A stretch of DNA of 64,000 nucleotides from Streptococcus ilei (GCF_000479335.1 NC_022584.1:1736001-1800000), one strand, 5' to 3'; shown: positions 25,413 to 35,598, counted from the stretch's first letter. Notes: generated from the sequence alone by a model not told the origin. Numbers and translations are program-made.

Positions 25413-27881
25413 TTAATTTTCTTCTTTCTTACGAGATGGAAGAAGGAAGCCAAGACTAGTCATCACTAATCCGACAAGGGCCAAGATAGAAGCACGTTCT
25501 CCTGTTTCAGGCAAGATTTTTTCGCTGATAGAAGAAGCGAATGCTGGCTTAGCAGTTTCTTGGCGAGCTTCTACAGGGCGAGTTCCTTCTTGACTTGGTG
25601 CAGGAAGGGTAATGGTTTGTTGGCTATGAGACAGGGTGATGGTTTCATCTTGTGCCGGTTTCTGATGGTTCGGTACAAAGACAAATGAAGGGTTTCCTGT
25701 TTCAGGACTTGTTGGTTTTTCTGGTTTTGTTTCAGGTTCTACTTTTGGTTCCACATAAACAAAGCGGAATTCTCCGAATCCTTCTTGTTTAGACGGTTCA
25801 AGGTAGACGACATCTCCGTCTTTACCAATTAGCTCCTTGGCTTTATCAGCGGTCAAGAAGCGAACATCCACCCCCTTGATGCTGCTTGTAAAGCGCCAGT
25901 TACCGTCTGCGCTTGGATTGATATTCTTTTCTTCCAAGATATAGTTAATGATAGCTTGTCGATTTTCCAATCCAAGGAGTTGATTCAGGCTAGCATCGCG
26001 AACGCCTGGGAATTTTCCGTTAGCTCGGTAGTTGTTGGTAACAACGATAAATTCTTGATCCGCAGTTACTTCTTTTCCTTGGTATTTCAAGTTGCGAACA
26101 CGGCTAGCGTCTGGGTTAACCGTTTTTCCTTCGCGGTCGTATTTATTTGGCTGGGTCACGTCGAACTCATAGGTCACGCCATCGATGACGTCAAAGTTGT
26201 AGGTCCGGTAGTTAGGGTTGACAAGTTGTTGAGGCTCTTTGCTAGTTGGGTCGATCGTGTTGAATTGACCAGCAGACATTTCCAACCATTCCTTGAGTTG
26301 GCCACCAGTCACCTTGAGGATGGCAGTGACATTATCATAGAGATAAAGGTCAGCGACGTTCTTGATAGCGATTGGGCCAGCTGGGATATCTGTGTAGGCA
26401 GTAGCATCTCCACGTGTCCCCGCCTTAAATGGTGCCGCAGCAGAGAGGATTGGAAGGTTGGCTTCTGGAGTTCCTGCCAACTCTTTCTTAGCATACCAAA
26501 TCTGTGCATTGTTCACGATTTGGACAGATGGATCATCCTTCACAAGGGCGAAGTAGCTAGTGATTGGAGCAGAAGTAGTTCCGACTTGTTGGCGGACGTA
26601 TTTGACGGTTCCTTCATGCGCCTCTTTCGCAATCTCGGTGATGCGCTCATCGGCTACTTTTGATTTGGTGTCGATCTTGCGGATGGCAGCCTTGCTTCCG
26701 ACAACAGACCATTTGCCGTCCGTGTAGCGGAGGTTGAGGTCGATCACCCCGAGGTGGTCGCCGTATTTTCCAGCCATGGTAACCGGTGTGCCGTTGATTT
26801 TACCGTTTACACCGTCGACACCAGCATATTTTTCGTAGAAGCCAGTTCCATTTCCACTAGGGAATTCTGCGTGTGAGTGTCCTGTTACGACAGCGTCAAC
26901 ACCTGGGAGGCTAGCGATTTGGTAGCCTTCGTTTTCTTCGCCTTTTTCATATTTGTCATCTCCGATACCAGAGTGAGAAAGGACGAGGACGACATCTGCT
27001 CCGGCTTTGCGCATTTCTGGGATGATGGCTTGGATGGCTTCGACGGAGTCATTGACTTTGACCTTGCCTTCGAGGTTGGACTTGTCCCAGCTGAGGATCT
27101 GTGGAGGGACGATCCCTGTTACCCCAATATTAACATCGACGGAACGACCGTTTTTGTCAGTATAGGTCTTTTTAATGATCTTATATGGGTCGTAGACAAA
27201 TTTACCAGTCTTTGCATCCACAACGTTGGCATTGACGATCGGCATACCAGCTGTTGCGATGACCTTTTTAAGGTAGTCTAGTCCGTAGTTAAATTCGTGG
27301 TTTCCAAGCGTTCCTGCATCAAAGCCCAATTTTTGAAGAGCTGTATACATCGGGTGTTGCTCACCATCTTTGATAGGATTGACGATGGCCTTGTAGGTCC
27401 CAAGAGGAGTTCCTTGGATAGTATCTCCGTTATCAACGAGGAGGACATTGCTGTTTTCTTTTTTTGCATCTTCGATCAAGACAGCAGTTTTTGCCAGACC
27501 GACGTTTTGTGCGGGTTTGTCTTGGTAATAGTCATAGTTGACCAAGTTGGTATGAAGGTCCGTTGTCGCAAGGATACGGACATCGACTTCTTGCCCCTCA
27601 ACTGGAGTGTTCGCTTTTGCGTCACTGGCACTATTTTGAGGTGCAACAGGAGTCGCTTCGGTTGCTGTAGCAGTGGTTTCTCCGCTAGCTATCGAATTGC
27701 TATTGCTAGCTGTTGCTTCAGAGCTAGTCGCAGGAGACGCAGGAGTTGCGGCCTCTGTGACAGCAGTTGCTGACGAATCAGTTGCGCTTGAGCTTGTCGC
27801 TTCATCTGCCTGGGCAGTAGTTGTTGCCAAGAAAGCAGCAGCAAGGCTGAATAGGGCAGCCTGTTTACGGAATGATGACAT
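25413..27881 (-). CDS. Cell-wall-anchored CpdB/CdnP-like nucleotide phosphoesterase (LPXTG)
   Basis: 822 residues. Signal peptide about 1-25 (AAAFLATTTAQA), a Ser/Thr/Ala-rich linker to about 95, metallophosphatase domain with TTDLHTN, DNGDTIQG, GNHEFNYG and GHSHAEFP, 5'-nucleotidase C-terminal domain (about 430-650), a proline/glutamate-rich wall-spanning segment and sorting signal LPETG (790-794) with hydrophobic helix and RKKEEN tail. The N-terminal reading follows E. coli CpdB closely (GLDYLKK, VPPQILSWDK), so 2',3'-cyclic nucleotide phosphodiesterase/3'-nucleotidase is favoured over a plain 5'-nucleotidase. The related streptococcal CdnP/SntA degrade extracellular c-di-AMP. Monocistronic. 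Confidence 0.85.
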   Translation of the reverse strand: MSSFRKQAALFSLAAAFLATTTAQADEATSSSATDSSATAVTEAATPASPATSSEATASNSNSIASGETTATATEATPVAPQNSASDAKANTPVEGQEVDVRILATTDLHTNLVNYDYYQDKPAQNVGLAKTAVLIEDAKKENSNVLLVDNGDTIQGTPLGTYKAIVNPIKDGEQHPMYTALQKLGFDAGTLGNHEFNYGLDYLKKVIATAGMPIVNANVVDAKTGKFVYDPYKIIKKTYTDKNGRSVDVNIGVTGIVPPQILSWDKSNLEGKVKVNDSVEAIQAIIPEMRKAGADVVLVLSHSGIGDDKYEKGEENEGYQIASLPGVDAVVTGHSHAEFPSGNGTGFYEKYAGVDGVNGKINGTPVTMAGKYGDHLGVIDLNLRYTDGKWSVVGSKAAIRKIDTKSKVADERITEIAKEAHEGTVKYVRQQVGTTSAPITSYFALVKDDPSVQIVNNAQIWYAKKELAGTPEANLPILSAAAPFKAGTRGDATAYTDIPAGPIAIKNVADLYLYDNVTAILKVTGGQLKEWLEMSAGQFNTIDPTSKEPQQLVNPNYRTYNFDVIDGVTYEFDVTQPNKYDREGKTVNPDASRVRNLKYQGKEVTADQEFIVVTNNYRANGKFPGVRDASLNQLLGLENRQAIINYILEEKNINPSADGNWRFTSSIKGVDVRFLTADKAKELIGKDGDVVYLEPSKQEGFGEFRFVYVEPKVEPETKPEKPTSPETGNPSFVFVPNHQKPAQDETITLSHSQQTITLPAPSQEGTRPVEARQETAKPAFASSISEKILPETGERASILALVGLVMTSLGFLLPSRKKEEN

Positions 27882-28141
27882 GGTTGTCCTCCTAAATAAA
27901 ATGATGTCTTTCTATTATATCTTATTTTGTTCAGAATGGATTCGTTTTCTTATTTTTTATATATTACAAATTGATGAATTTAGTAAAAAAATGGAATCTT
28001 TATGAAAAAAGACAACCTACGTTCGGGATTTCTAGCTGATATTGCTGGAAAGCTCCTCAAATAGCATGAAAGTCAATCGGACTAGTTTTCATATAGAGCT
28101 AAAAGTGATAGAATAGAAGGCAAGAAAGTGGAGAAAACTAG

Positions 28142-30361
28142 ATGCCGAAAGAAGAACCTTTAACAGGGGGCCAGGTTATTGCCCTTACCAAAAAATACTT
28201 GTCAGGAGAGGATGTTGCATTTGTAGAAAAAGCCCTCCTTTATGCGGTCGACTGCCATAGTGGGCAATTCCGTAAATCAGGTGAACCCTATATCATCCAC
28301 CCTATTCAAGTTGCCGGCATTTTGGCAAAATTGAAGTTGGATGCTGTGACCGTTGCCTGTGGTTTTTTGCACGACGTTGTCGAGGATACAGACGCGACCC
28401 TAGATGATTTAGAACGCGAATTTGGACATGATGTCCGAGTGATTGTTGATGGAGTGACCAAGCTCGGGAAGGTCAAATACAAGTCCCATGAAGAGCAGTT
28501 GGCAGAGAACCACCGCAAGATGCTCATGGCCATGTCTCAAGATATCCGTGTCATTTTAGTCAAGCTAGCAGACCGCTTGCACAACATGCGGACTTTGAAG
28601 CATTTACGCAAGGACAAGCAAGAACGGATTTCCCAGGAAACCATGGAAATCTATGCACCGCTAGCCCACCGTCTCGGGATTTCTAGCGTCAAGTGGGAAT
28701 TGGAAGATCTATCCTTCCGTTATCTGAATGAAGTCGAGTTCTATAAAATTTCCCATATGATGAAGGAGAAGCGTCGCGAGCGGGAAGCCTTGGTAGAAGA
28801 AGTTGTCCAAAAGATCGAGTCCTATGCGGCAGAACGCCACCTCTATGGGAAAATCTATGGTCGTCCTAAGCATATCTACTCCATCTACCGCAAGATGCAG
28901 GATAAGAAGAAGCGCTTTGATGAAATCTATGATTTGATTGCCATTCGCTGTATCCTAGAATCACCGAGCGATGTCTATGCCATGCTGGGCTATATCCACG
29001 AGTTGTGGAAGCCGATGCCAGGCCGTTTCAAGGACTACATCGCCAATCGGAAGGCCAATGGTTACCAGTCCATCCATACCACTGTTTACGGTCCAAAAGG
29101 TCCCATCGAGTTCCAGATCCGTACAAAGGAAATGCACGAGGTTGCTGAGTACGGGGTTGCGGCACACTGGGCTTATAAGAAAGGAATCAAGGGCCAAGTC
29201 AACAGCAAAGAATCGGCTATTGGGATGAACTGGATCAAGGAGATGATGGAACTCCAAGACCAGGCGGATGATGCCAAAGAATTTGTAGATACGGTCAAAG
29301 AAAACTATCTAGCCGAAGAGATTTATGTCTTTACCCCAGATGGAGCGGTTCGTTCTCTTCCAAAGGATTCTGGACCGATTGACTTTGCCTATGAGATTCA
29401 TACCAAGATCGGGGAAAAAGCGACTGGTGCCAAGGTTAATGGCCGTATGGTTCCTTTGACTACCAAGCTGAAAACGGGTGACCAGGTTGAAATCATCACC
29501 AATCCAAATTCATTTGGACCAAGTCGTGACTGGCTCAATATCGTCAAGACCAGCAAGGCCCGCAATAAGATCCGCCAATTCTTTAAGAACCAAGACAAGG
29601 AACTCTCGATCAACCGTGGACGAGAGTTGCTCATGGCCCAATTCCATGAGCATGATATGATTGCCAACAAGTTCATGGATAAGAAGCACATGGACAAGGT
29701 CTTGCAAAAGACCAGCTACAAGACCGAAGAGGCCTTGTTTGCGGCCATCGGTTTTGGAGAAATCGGAGCCATCTCTGTCTTTAATCGTTTGACGGAGGAA
29801 GAGCGTCGAGAAGAGGAAAAGGCCAAGGCGCGTGCAGAAGCTGAAGAACTGGTCAAAGGTGGCGAAGTCAAGGTTGAAAACAAAAAAGACACCCTCAAGG
29901 TCCGCCATGAAGGTGGCGTGGTCATCCAAGGGGCTTCTGGTCTCTTGATCCGGATTGCTAAGTGTTGCAATCCCGTCCCAGGAGATACAATTGTCGGTTA
30001 CATTACCAAAGGACGTGGGGTTGCCATTCACCGTCAAGACTGTATGAACCTGCGGGCCCAAGACAACTACGAGCAACGCTTGATCGACGTCGAGTGGGAA
30101 GACAATAACACGACCAAGGATTACATCGCCCATATCGATATCTACGGCCTCAACCGTGCAGGCCTTCTCAATGATGTCCTTCAAGTCCTCTCCAACACGG
30201 CTAAGATGATCTCAACTGTCAATGCCCAACCAACCAAAGATATGAAATTTGCCAATATCCACATTTCCTTCGGGATTCCAAACCTGTCTATGTTGACAAC
30301 GGTTGTGGATAAGATTAAGAGTGTGCCGGAGGTGTACTCTGTTAAGCGTACCAACGGCTAG
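28142..30361 (+). CDS. rel: Bifunctional (p)ppGpp synthetase/hydrolase Rel (RSH)
   Basis: 739 residues, full length. HD hydrolase domain with HPIQVAGIL, the HDVVEDT motif and KLADRLHNMRT; synthetase domain with YRKMQDKKKRFDEIYDLIAIR and NGYQSIHTTVYGP; TGS domain (EEIYVFTPDGAVRSLPK), zinc-finger-like CCNPVPGD, and a C-terminal ACT domain (DIYGLNRAGLLNDVLQVL). Controls the stringent response. SD TGGAG nine bases before ATG. dtd follows after about 200 bases, as in other Firmicutes. Confidence 0.97.
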   Translation: MPKEEPLTGGQVIALTKKYLSGEDVAFVEKALLYAVDCHSGQFRKSGEPYIIHPIQVAGILAKLKLDAVTVACGFLHDVVEDTDATLDDLEREFGHDVRVIVDGVTKLGKVKYKSHEEQLAENHRKMLMAMSQDIRVILVKLADRLHNMRTLKHLRKDKQERISQETMEIYAPLAHRLGISSVKWELEDLSFRYLNEVEFYKISHMMKEKRREREALVEEVVQKIESYAAERHLYGKIYGRPKHIYSIYRKMQDKKKRFDEIYDLIAIRCILESPSDVYAMLGYIHELWKPMPGRFKDYIANRKANGYQSIHTTVYGPKGPIEFQIRTKEMHEVAEYGVAAHWAYKKGIKGQVNSKESAIGMNWIKEMMELQDQADDAKEFVDTVKENYLAEEIYVFTPDGAVRSLPKDSGPIDFAYEIHTKIGEKATGAKVNGRMVPLTTKLKTGDQVEIITNPNSFGPSRDWLNIVKTSKARNKIRQFFKNQDKELSINRGRELLMAQFHEHDMIANKFMDKKHMDKVLQKTSYKTEEALFAAIGFGEIGAISVFNRLTEEERREEEKAKARAEAEELVKGGEVKVENKKDTLKVRHEGGVVIQGASGLLIRIAKCCNPVPGDTIVGYITKGRGVAIHRQDCMNLRAQDNYEQRLIDVEWEDNNTTKDYIAHIDIYGLNRAGLLNDVLQVLSNTAKMISTVNAQPTKDMKFANIHISFGIPNLSMLTTVVDKIKSVPEVYSVKRTNG

Positions 30362-30480
30362 TCGGCTGCTCAGTTATCTTTTATTGCTTCGTTAGCTCGC
30401 CTCGCCGTACTCCAGTACTGTCTTCGTCTCGCTGCCTTGCCCTAAAAGCAACTGAACAGCCTTTGGTTTTCGGATAGTCT
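30362..30480. repeat. Inverted-repeat intergenic element after rel
   Basis: GGCTGCTCAGTT (30364) and AACTGAACAGCC (about 30449-30460) form long imperfect arms around a CG-rich segment with CCGTACTCCAGTACTG. Resembles dispersed streptococcal intergenic repeats; only one copy is in this window. Confidence 0.5.
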
Positions 30481-30564
30481 GCCTGCTTTTCATCGCCTTG
30501 TTTGAAGTCGATGTTCTTTGAAGCTTAGTGGTGAGCCCAATAGATTGTATAATAGGATAATAAG

Positions 30565-31008
30565 ATGAAATTAGTAATTCAACGGGTCAAAAGGGCCTCG
30601 GTTTCTATTGATGGTCAAGTTTATAGTCAGATTCAAGAAGGACTTCTTCTCTTGGTGGGAGTGGGTCCGGATGATGACCAAAAGGACCTGGAATACGCAG
30701 TACGAAAGGTCACGCAAATGCGAATTTTCTCGGATGAAGAAGGGAAGATGAACTTATCTGTTAAGGATATTCAAGGAGAAATCCTCTCGATTTCTCAATT
30801 TACCCTCTTTGCCCAGACAAAAAAAGGCAATCGTCCAGCCTTTATTGGGGCAGCCAATCCAGAGATGGCTAGCCAGCTCTATGATGATTTTAATGATTTG
30901 TTAGAAAAGGAAGTCCCTGTCAAACGAGGGGTCTTCGCTGCAGATATGGCAATTGAACTCATCAATGATGGCCCAGTGACCATCATCCTCGATACGAAAA
31001 ATCCATAA
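30565..31008 (+). CDS. dtd: D-aminoacyl-tRNA deacylase
   Basis: 147 residues, normal length. [18 protein letters not shown] start; active-site SQFTLFA (about 77-83) and [19 protein letters not shown] (NDGPVT motif). Removes D-amino acids mischarged on tRNA. A weak purine-rich RBS (AGGATAATAAG) precedes ATG. Followed by a family-2 structured repeat. Confidence 0.96.
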   Translation: MKLVIQRVKRASVSIDGQVYSQIQEGLLLLVGVGPDDDQKDLEYAVRKVTQMRIFSDEEGKMNLSVKDIQGEILSISQFTLFAQTKKGNRPAFIGAANPEMASQLYDDFNDLLEKEVPVKRGVFAADMAIELINDGPVTIILDTKNP

Positions 31009-31127
31009 AAAAACAAGCCCTTGATTAAAAGGCATGTTTGAATGTAGACAAATTACTTTTTACTTAGGATAGCTGGATAATTTTTCAAAAAAATTCTTAT
31101 ATTACTCTGGATTGTCAAAGTAAATCC

Positions 31128-31290
31128 GAAACTTTCCGCTGTGAGAAAAATGCTTGAAACATTGTTGTTTCAAGCATTCGGGAGTTTTGAAACCTTAGGT
31201 TCAAAACTAAGTCATGGAACTTCGTAGAAGTTCGCTGACGTCCGTACTCACCTAAGGAAAGTTTCTAGGAATACTATTTCTTCAATCTGA
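31128..31290 (+). repeat. Dispersed structured repeat, family 2, copy D
   Basis: Outer stem AAACTTTCC ... GGAAAGTTT and GTGAG/CTCAC enclose three hairpins: TGCTTGAAAC/GTTTCAAGCA, GTTTTGAA-ACCTTAGG-TTCAAAAC and GAACTT/AAGTTC, then TCGCTGACGTCCGTACTCAC. The inverted copy at 59446-59609 keeps the loops and the single-stranded segments but changes the stems in a compensatory way. Confidence 0.85.
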
Positions 31291-31317
31291 CATGCCCTTT
31301 ATCAAAGGGCATGTTTT
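31290..31317 (+). terminator. Terminator after dtd, overlapping the metal regulator's 3' end
   Basis: ACATGCCCTTT / AAAGGGCATGT with T run on plus strand. The TGA stop of the minus-strand regulator lies in the loop. Confidence 0.8.
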
Positions 31318-31955
31318 TCTATGTAAAGTTGTTGGGCAATCAGATGATTGATTTGGATGTCTTGGTCTTTGATCTGGAGATGATAGAGGCCGGTGTAATC
31401 ATCATAGCCTTTGAAGAGAATGACATCTCCAATGGTCAGCTGGATCTGGTCTAAAAAATTCAGCAATTCAAAGCTATCCTGGACTCTTCGCAAACGATAG
31501 GTTCCCGGTTCGCTGACATCACTCAAACGGTCCTGGTAAGCCTCGATGAGAAGTTTTCCTTTGGGTGGAATGGTTCCTCCATGGGGGCAGGTTTTGGGAG
31601 TGTCTAACATCTGGTCAAGTTTATCGATAAAGCGGTCGGAGACAGTATGTTCGAGCACTTCAGCCTCTTCATGGACTTCTTCAGTCGTATAGCCCAGTTT
31701 TTTGAGCAAGAACACTTCAATCAAGCGGTGCTTGCGAAAGAGATCGGAAACCGTTTGGAGGCCGAGCTTGGTTAGCAGATAGCCGTGGGTCTTGTCCTTG
31801 ATGAGGAGATTCTCCGAGATCATGCGTTTGACCATCTCAGTCACGGCTGGAGGCGAAACCTGCATCCGGGCCGCAATCTCTTTGTTACTAATTTTTTCAT
31901 GTTGCGTGCCGATTTCATAGATGCACTTGAGGTAATCTTCTTTATTTGGTGTCAT
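31302..31955 (-). CDS. DtxR/MntR-family metal-dependent regulator (ScaR/PsaR/SloR type)
   Basis: 217 residues. N-terminal winged helix (MTPNKEDYLKCIYEIG..., ISNKEIAARMQVSPPAVTEMVKRM), dimerisation/metal-binding domain with HRLIEVFLLKKLGY and HEEAEVLEHTVSDRFIDKLD, and a C-terminal FeoA/SH3-like domain (about 150-217). Length equals ScaR/PsaR. It should bind Mn2+ and repress the psaBCA-type transporter, whose promoter about 4.4 kb away has a matching palindrome. SD AGAGGA. Confidence 0.88.
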   Translation of the reverse strand: MTPNKEDYLKCIYEIGTQHEKISNKEIAARMQVSPPAVTEMVKRMISENLLIKDKTHGYLLTKLGLQTVSDLFRKHRLIEVFLLKKLGYTTEEVHEEAEVLEHTVSDRFIDKLDQMLDTPKTCPHGGTIPPKGKLLIEAYQDRLSDVSEPGTYRLRRVQDSFELLNFLDQIQLTIGDVILFKGYDDYTGLYHLQIKDQDIQINHLIAQQLYIEKHAL

Positions 31956-32095
31956 AGGGTCCTCTTTTCTTCGCTTCTTCTAGTATATCAAAAAAAGCGC
32001 GAAATGGCTTGGCCAGTGGATAGGAATTGTCTGGGAGGGAGAAAGATGATAGTATAGAAGCATAAACCGAGAACAATATGGAAAGGAGGGTGCAA

Positions 32096-33121
32096 ATGCA
32101 GCGACAGGAATTGGAAAAACTGGGCTGGACGACCAGAGGTCTCAGCTACTTAGAAAAACAACTGCAGTCTTGCGAAGATGAAGCAACAAGGCAAGACTCT
32201 TACCGCTCTGTCTTCGTCTTTGCCAGTCCTCTTTTCCAAGAGATGTGGCAGAGAGAACTGCAAGGGTTGACGGAAGGCCGTGCCCAGGCCCTCTTAAGAG
32301 GGGTCATGCACCTCTGTCTCATGCCACGGGATTTATCGGGAACCTGTGAGGAGACTGCCTTCTTACTGAAGCGGTTCTGGCCAGATTGCCCGCCTCATTC
32401 GTCTTTTTGGTCCTCTTTTTCAAGAGTGGTTCAAGTAGCATTTGCTCAGGATCCATTAGCCAGCAAAGCAGGAGATCAGCTCTTAAAACGACAGGTTCAC
32501 CAGTTTCGCTATCTGCTCTCTGCCTACCAGGCCCAGTGGATTCGGGAGCATTATGCCAGAGCGGGGCAGACTGATGAAGAGGCGCTACAAGCTTACTTGC
32601 AGGAGACAAAAGGGATCAAAATCGATGCTTATGCAGCAGCTCGTCTCCATAATAAGGTCTATGTGGATCAAGATGGCCAACTTGCTTTCCCATCTCGTGC
32701 TCAGGCCCAGTTGAATTTTAAGGTATTGCTCAACTTTCATACAGAGTATATCCTGGATCAGGGTGGCCAGTTTCTCAACGAAGTGGATCCGTATCAGATT
32801 TCTGAAAATGGCATTGTCAATGGAGCCAGTTTCAACTATGGCTTAGCCAAAGGCCATACCCATAAGGACTTGGATATCGATCCCGTTAAACCGTGGGATC
32901 CAGCTTTTCGCAAGAAGGTTCTCTATCAGCAAGGTGTTCGCTATCTAGCTCCGAAGAATGATCGCAGTATTGAAGGCTACTGGAGTCGGAAGGGAACCTT
33001 TGCACAAGGAGGCAAGAGCTATAAGCAACAAGTAGCAAAGCGCGTGCGGAGTTTCCTCAGAGGCATCCCACGCTTACGCTGGCGACTTTTACTCAAGAAT
33101 GGGCTCCATCGGATTTTATAG
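32096..33121 (+). CDS. DUF3114 domain protein
   Basis: 341 residues from ATG 32096; AAAGGAGGG lies six bases upstream, and the in-frame ATG at 32078 would place that SD inside the gene. Mostly helical, with Gln/Arg-rich character and a conserved-looking core FNYGLAKGHTHKDLDIDPVK and the basic tail KSYKQQVAKRVRSFLRGIPRLR. Family function unknown. No signal peptide or membrane segment. A partial family-2 repeat and a bidirectional terminator follow. Confidence 0.75.
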   Translation: MQRQELEKLGWTTRGLSYLEKQLQSCEDEATRQDSYRSVFVFASPLFQEMWQRELQGLTEGRAQALLRGVMHLCLMPRDLSGTCEETAFLLKRFWPDCPPHSSFWSSFSRVVQVAFAQDPLASKAGDQLLKRQVHQFRYLLSAYQAQWIREHYARAGQTDEEALQAYLQETKGIKIDAYAAARLHNKVYVDQDGQLAFPSRAQAQLNFKVLLNFHTEYILDQGGQFLNEVDPYQISENGIVNGASFNYGLAKGHTHKDLDIDPVKPWDPAFRKKVLYQQGVRYLAPKNDRSIEGYWSRKGTFAQGGKSYKQQVAKRVRSFLRGIPRLRWRLLLKNGLHRIL

Positions 33122-33157
33122 TAGTCCTCTTTCGGATTGAAGAAAAAGGCCTCTTAG

Positions 33158-33200
33158 AAACTCACCTAAGGAAAGTCTCTGAACAGATTTTGTAGATAAA
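33158..33200 (+). repeat. Fragment of family-2 repeat
   Basis: ACTCACCTAAGGAAAGTCTC matches the 3' arm of family 2 (31248-31265); the rest of the element is missing. Confidence 0.6.
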
Positions 33201-33201
33201 G

Positions 33202-33230
33202 TAAAAAGAGGTCCTAGACCTCTTTTTACT
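33202..33230. terminator. Bidirectional terminator
   Basis: Perfect palindrome with arms AAAAAGAGGTC / GACCTCTTTTT between the DUF3114 gene and tpx. Confidence 0.9.
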
Positions 33231-33725
33231 TTATCCAAGTGCTTTGACGGCTTCGATTGCCGCGTCGTAATTGGGTTCGCTGTTGATGTTGTCTAGGTAT
33301 TCGACGTAAGTGACCTTGTTGTCTGCATCTAGGACCAAGACAGCGCGTGCGAGCAAATGCCATTCATTGATCAAGAGACCATAGGCTTTCCCGAAGGAAT
33401 GGTCGAAGTAGTCTGAAAGCATGATGGCATTTTCAATCCCTTCTGCAGCACACCATTTGCCTTGAGCGAAAGGAAGATCGACAGAAACCGTCAAGACGAC
33501 AGTATCTTCCATGTCAGAGAGGGCCTGGTTGAAGTGGCGTGTTTGAGTGGAACAGATCCCTGTGTCAATAGATGGGATCACGCTGAGGACTTTTTTCTTG
33601 CCAGCAAAATCAGCCAAAGATTTTTTCTCCAAGTTAGGAGTGGTCAGTGAAAAGTCGTGAGCAGTATCGCCAACTTGAAGTTGAGAGCCGGTAAAGGTAA
33701 CAGGGTTTCCTAAAAATGTTGTCAT
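33231..33725 (-). CDS. tpx: Thiol peroxidase Tpx
   Basis: 164 residues. FTLTTPNLE-type N-terminus and peroxidatic Cys in the [15 protein letters not shown] motif (Cys about 58), resolving Cys about 92 (KWCAAEG). Reduces peroxides with thioredoxin. SD AAAGGAG. Lies after the manganese-transport lipoprotein gene in the same direction, the classic streptococcal fim/psa/sca arrangement, though the 86-base gap allows its own promoter. Confidence 0.95.
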   Translation of the reverse strand: MTTFLGNPVTFTGSQLQVGDTAHDFSLTTPNLEKKSLADFAGKKKVLSVIPSIDTGICSTQTRHFNQALSDMEDTVVLTVSVDLPFAQGKWCAAEGIENAIMLSDYFDHSFGKAYGLLINEWHLLARAVLVLDADNKVTYVEYLDNINSEPNYDAAIEAVKALG

Positions 33726-33811
33726 AGAAAAGACTCCTTTTTCTTTTCATTGTACATCAATGAAGGGGGAAGAGCCACTGATTTGTTTGAGAATCTAATG
33801 AGTTTGGAACC

Positions 33812-34744
33812 TTATTTGTTCAAACCTTCTGCGATTTTCTCTAAATTCCATTTCATCATGCTGTAGTAGCTGTCGCCTTCTTCCCCTTCTTTGGCAATCG
33901 AGTCAGTGAAGATCTTTGCAAAGATAGGGATATTGGTATCCTTAGACACAGTTTTCATAGGACGCTCATCGACACTGGATTCGACAAAGAGGGACGGTAC
34001 TTTGGTTTGACGCAATTTCTCTACTAGCGTTTTGATTTGTTCGGGTGTCCCTTCTTCTTCCGTGTTGATTTCCCAGATATAGGCAGATGGGACGCCGTAG
34101 GCTTTGGAGAAGTACTTGAAGCAGCCTTCACTGGTCACGATCATCTTCTTATCCTCTGGGATGTTCTTGAATGCTTGCTTGGCTTCTTGGTCCAGCTTAC
34201 TGAGTTTTTCAGTATAGGCTGCTAGATTTTTTTCGTAGAAGTCCTTGTTTTTTGGATCTTTTGCGATCAATTGTTTGGCAATGTTTTTAGCGTAGAGAAT
34301 CCCGTTTTCGAGATTGAGCCAAGCATGAGGGTCTTCTTTTCCAGCTTGGTTTTGGCCTTCTAGGTAGATGACGTCGACTCCCTCGCTAGCGGCGAAATAG
34401 TCCTTGTTTTCTACTTTATTGGCATTTTTGACCAATTTAGTAAACCAAGCATTGCCACCAGTTTCGAGGTTAATCCCATTGTAGAAGATCAGGTCTGCTT
34501 GTGAAGTTTTTTTGACATCTTCTGGTAGCGGTTCGTACTCGTGGGGATCTTGGCCGACAGGGACAATACTGTGGAGCTCGATTTTATCCCCAGCGATATT
34601 TTTGGTCATATCGGCAAGGATGGAGTTGGTGGTGACCACTTTCAATTTATCAGATGAGGACTTGGAAGAAGAGTCTTTGCTACAAGCCAGTAATCCAAAT
34701 AAGAGCGCCACAAAGAGGGCGAGGACAGAAGCGATTTTTTTCAT
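33812..34744 (-). CDS. psaA: Manganese ABC transporter substrate-binding lipoprotein (FimA/PsaA/ScaA)
   Basis: 310 residues. Signal peptide with lipobox LLAC, Cys21. Cluster A-1 (ZnuA-like) fold with metal ligands expected at His in QDPHEYEP, His in EDPHAWLN, Glu in TSEGCFKYF and Asp in FTDSIAKEG, the PsaA set. The text agrees closely with the S. parasanguinis FimA I know, which suggests the species. Binds Mn2+ for the PsaB/PsaC importer and is also reported as an adhesin in several streptococci. 11 bases after the permease gene. Confidence 0.95.
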   Translation of the reverse strand: MKKIASVLALFVALLFGLLACSKDSSSKSSSDKLKVVTTNSILADMTKNIAGDKIELHSIVPVGQDPHEYEPLPEDVKKTSQADLIFYNGINLETGGNAWFTKLVKNANKVENKDYFAASEGVDVIYLEGQNQAGKEDPHAWLNLENGILYAKNIAKQLIAKDPKNKDFYEKNLAAYTEKLSKLDQEAKQAFKNIPEDKKMIVTSEGCFKYFSKAYGVPSAYIWEINTEEEGTPEQIKTLVEKLRQTKVPSLFVESSVDERPMKTVSKDTNIPIFAKIFTDSIAKEGEEGDSYYSMMKWNLEKIAEGLNK

Positions 34745-34755
34745 GTGTTTCTCCT

Positions 34756-35598
34756 TTAATGAGGTGAAAGAGCGTGCTTATTCTTTCTCTGCTTAGGAGC
34801 GATAAAGAAGCTGATGAGAAAGAAGATGGCAGAAGTGAGGACGATACAAGACCCGACAGCGATGTTGAAACTGTAGCCAATAAAGAGTCCTAGGATAGAG
34901 GCTAGGGCACCTAATCCGGATGAAAGGAGCATCATGGACCATAGGCTATTGGCATAGAGGTAGGCTGTCGCAGCAGGTGTGATGAGCATGGCGACGATGA
35001 GAATGGTTCCGACACTTTGCATAGCAGTGACAGAAACCAAAGTCAAGAGCACCATGAGGAGGTAGTGATAGAGCTTGACCCGGACGCCCATGGATTGAGC
35101 CAGAACGGGGTCAAAAGAAGTGAGCAGTAGGGGACGAAAGAGCAGGACAATCACCAGTAAGACTGCCACCCCAACACCGATGGTTATCCACATATCCTGG
35201 TCTTGCACGGCCAAGATATTTCCAAAGAGGATGTGGAAAAGGTCGGTGGAACTTTTAGCGACTCCGATCAGAATGACTCCTAAGGCGAGGAAAGAAGAAA
35301 AGGTAATCCCAATTGCAGTGTCGCTCTTGATGATGGAGTTGCTCTTGATATAGGTGATGAGGATGGAAGCTAATAGCCCAAAGGCAATGGCGCCAATAAA
35401 GAAATTGATGCCCAGGATAAAGGACAGAGCCACCCCTGGAAGGACTGCGTGCGAGATGGCATCTCCCATAAGAGACATGCCTCGTAAAATGATGAAACAT
35501 CCGACAGCTCCAGCGATAATCCCGATAGCAATGGCTGTGATCAGGGCATTCTGTAAGAAGTGGAATTGCTGTAATCCATCGATAAATTCTGTAATCAT
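34756..35598 (-). CDS. psaC: Manganese ABC transporter permease
   Basis: 280 residues, about eight membrane helices, ABC-3 family (ZnuB/MntB-like). Contains [16 protein letters not shown], a conserved family motif near residue 46. Ends with a basic tail (KQRKNKH). Overlaps the ATPase gene by four bases (ATGA type). Forms the import channel for Mn2+ delivered by the lipoprotein. Confidence 0.95.
   Translation of the reverse strand: MITEFIDGLQQFHFLQNALITAIAIGIIAGAVGCFIILRGMSLMGDAISHAVLPGVALSFILGINFFIGAIAFGLLASILITYIKSNSIIKSDTAIGITFSSFLALGVILIGVAKSSTDLFHILFGNILAVQDQDMWITIGVGVAVLLVIVLLFRPLLLTSFDPVLAQSMGVRVKLYHYLLMVLLTLVSVTAMQSVGTILIVAMLITPAATAYLYANSLWSMMLLSSGLGALASILGLFIGYSFNIAVGSCIVLTSAIFFLISFFIAPKQRKNKHALSPH

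Noticed and set aside
25956..26663. 235-codon plus-strand frame opposite the nucleotidase gene
   Set aside because: Antisense to an intact LPXTG enzyme; no RBS, no family resemblance.
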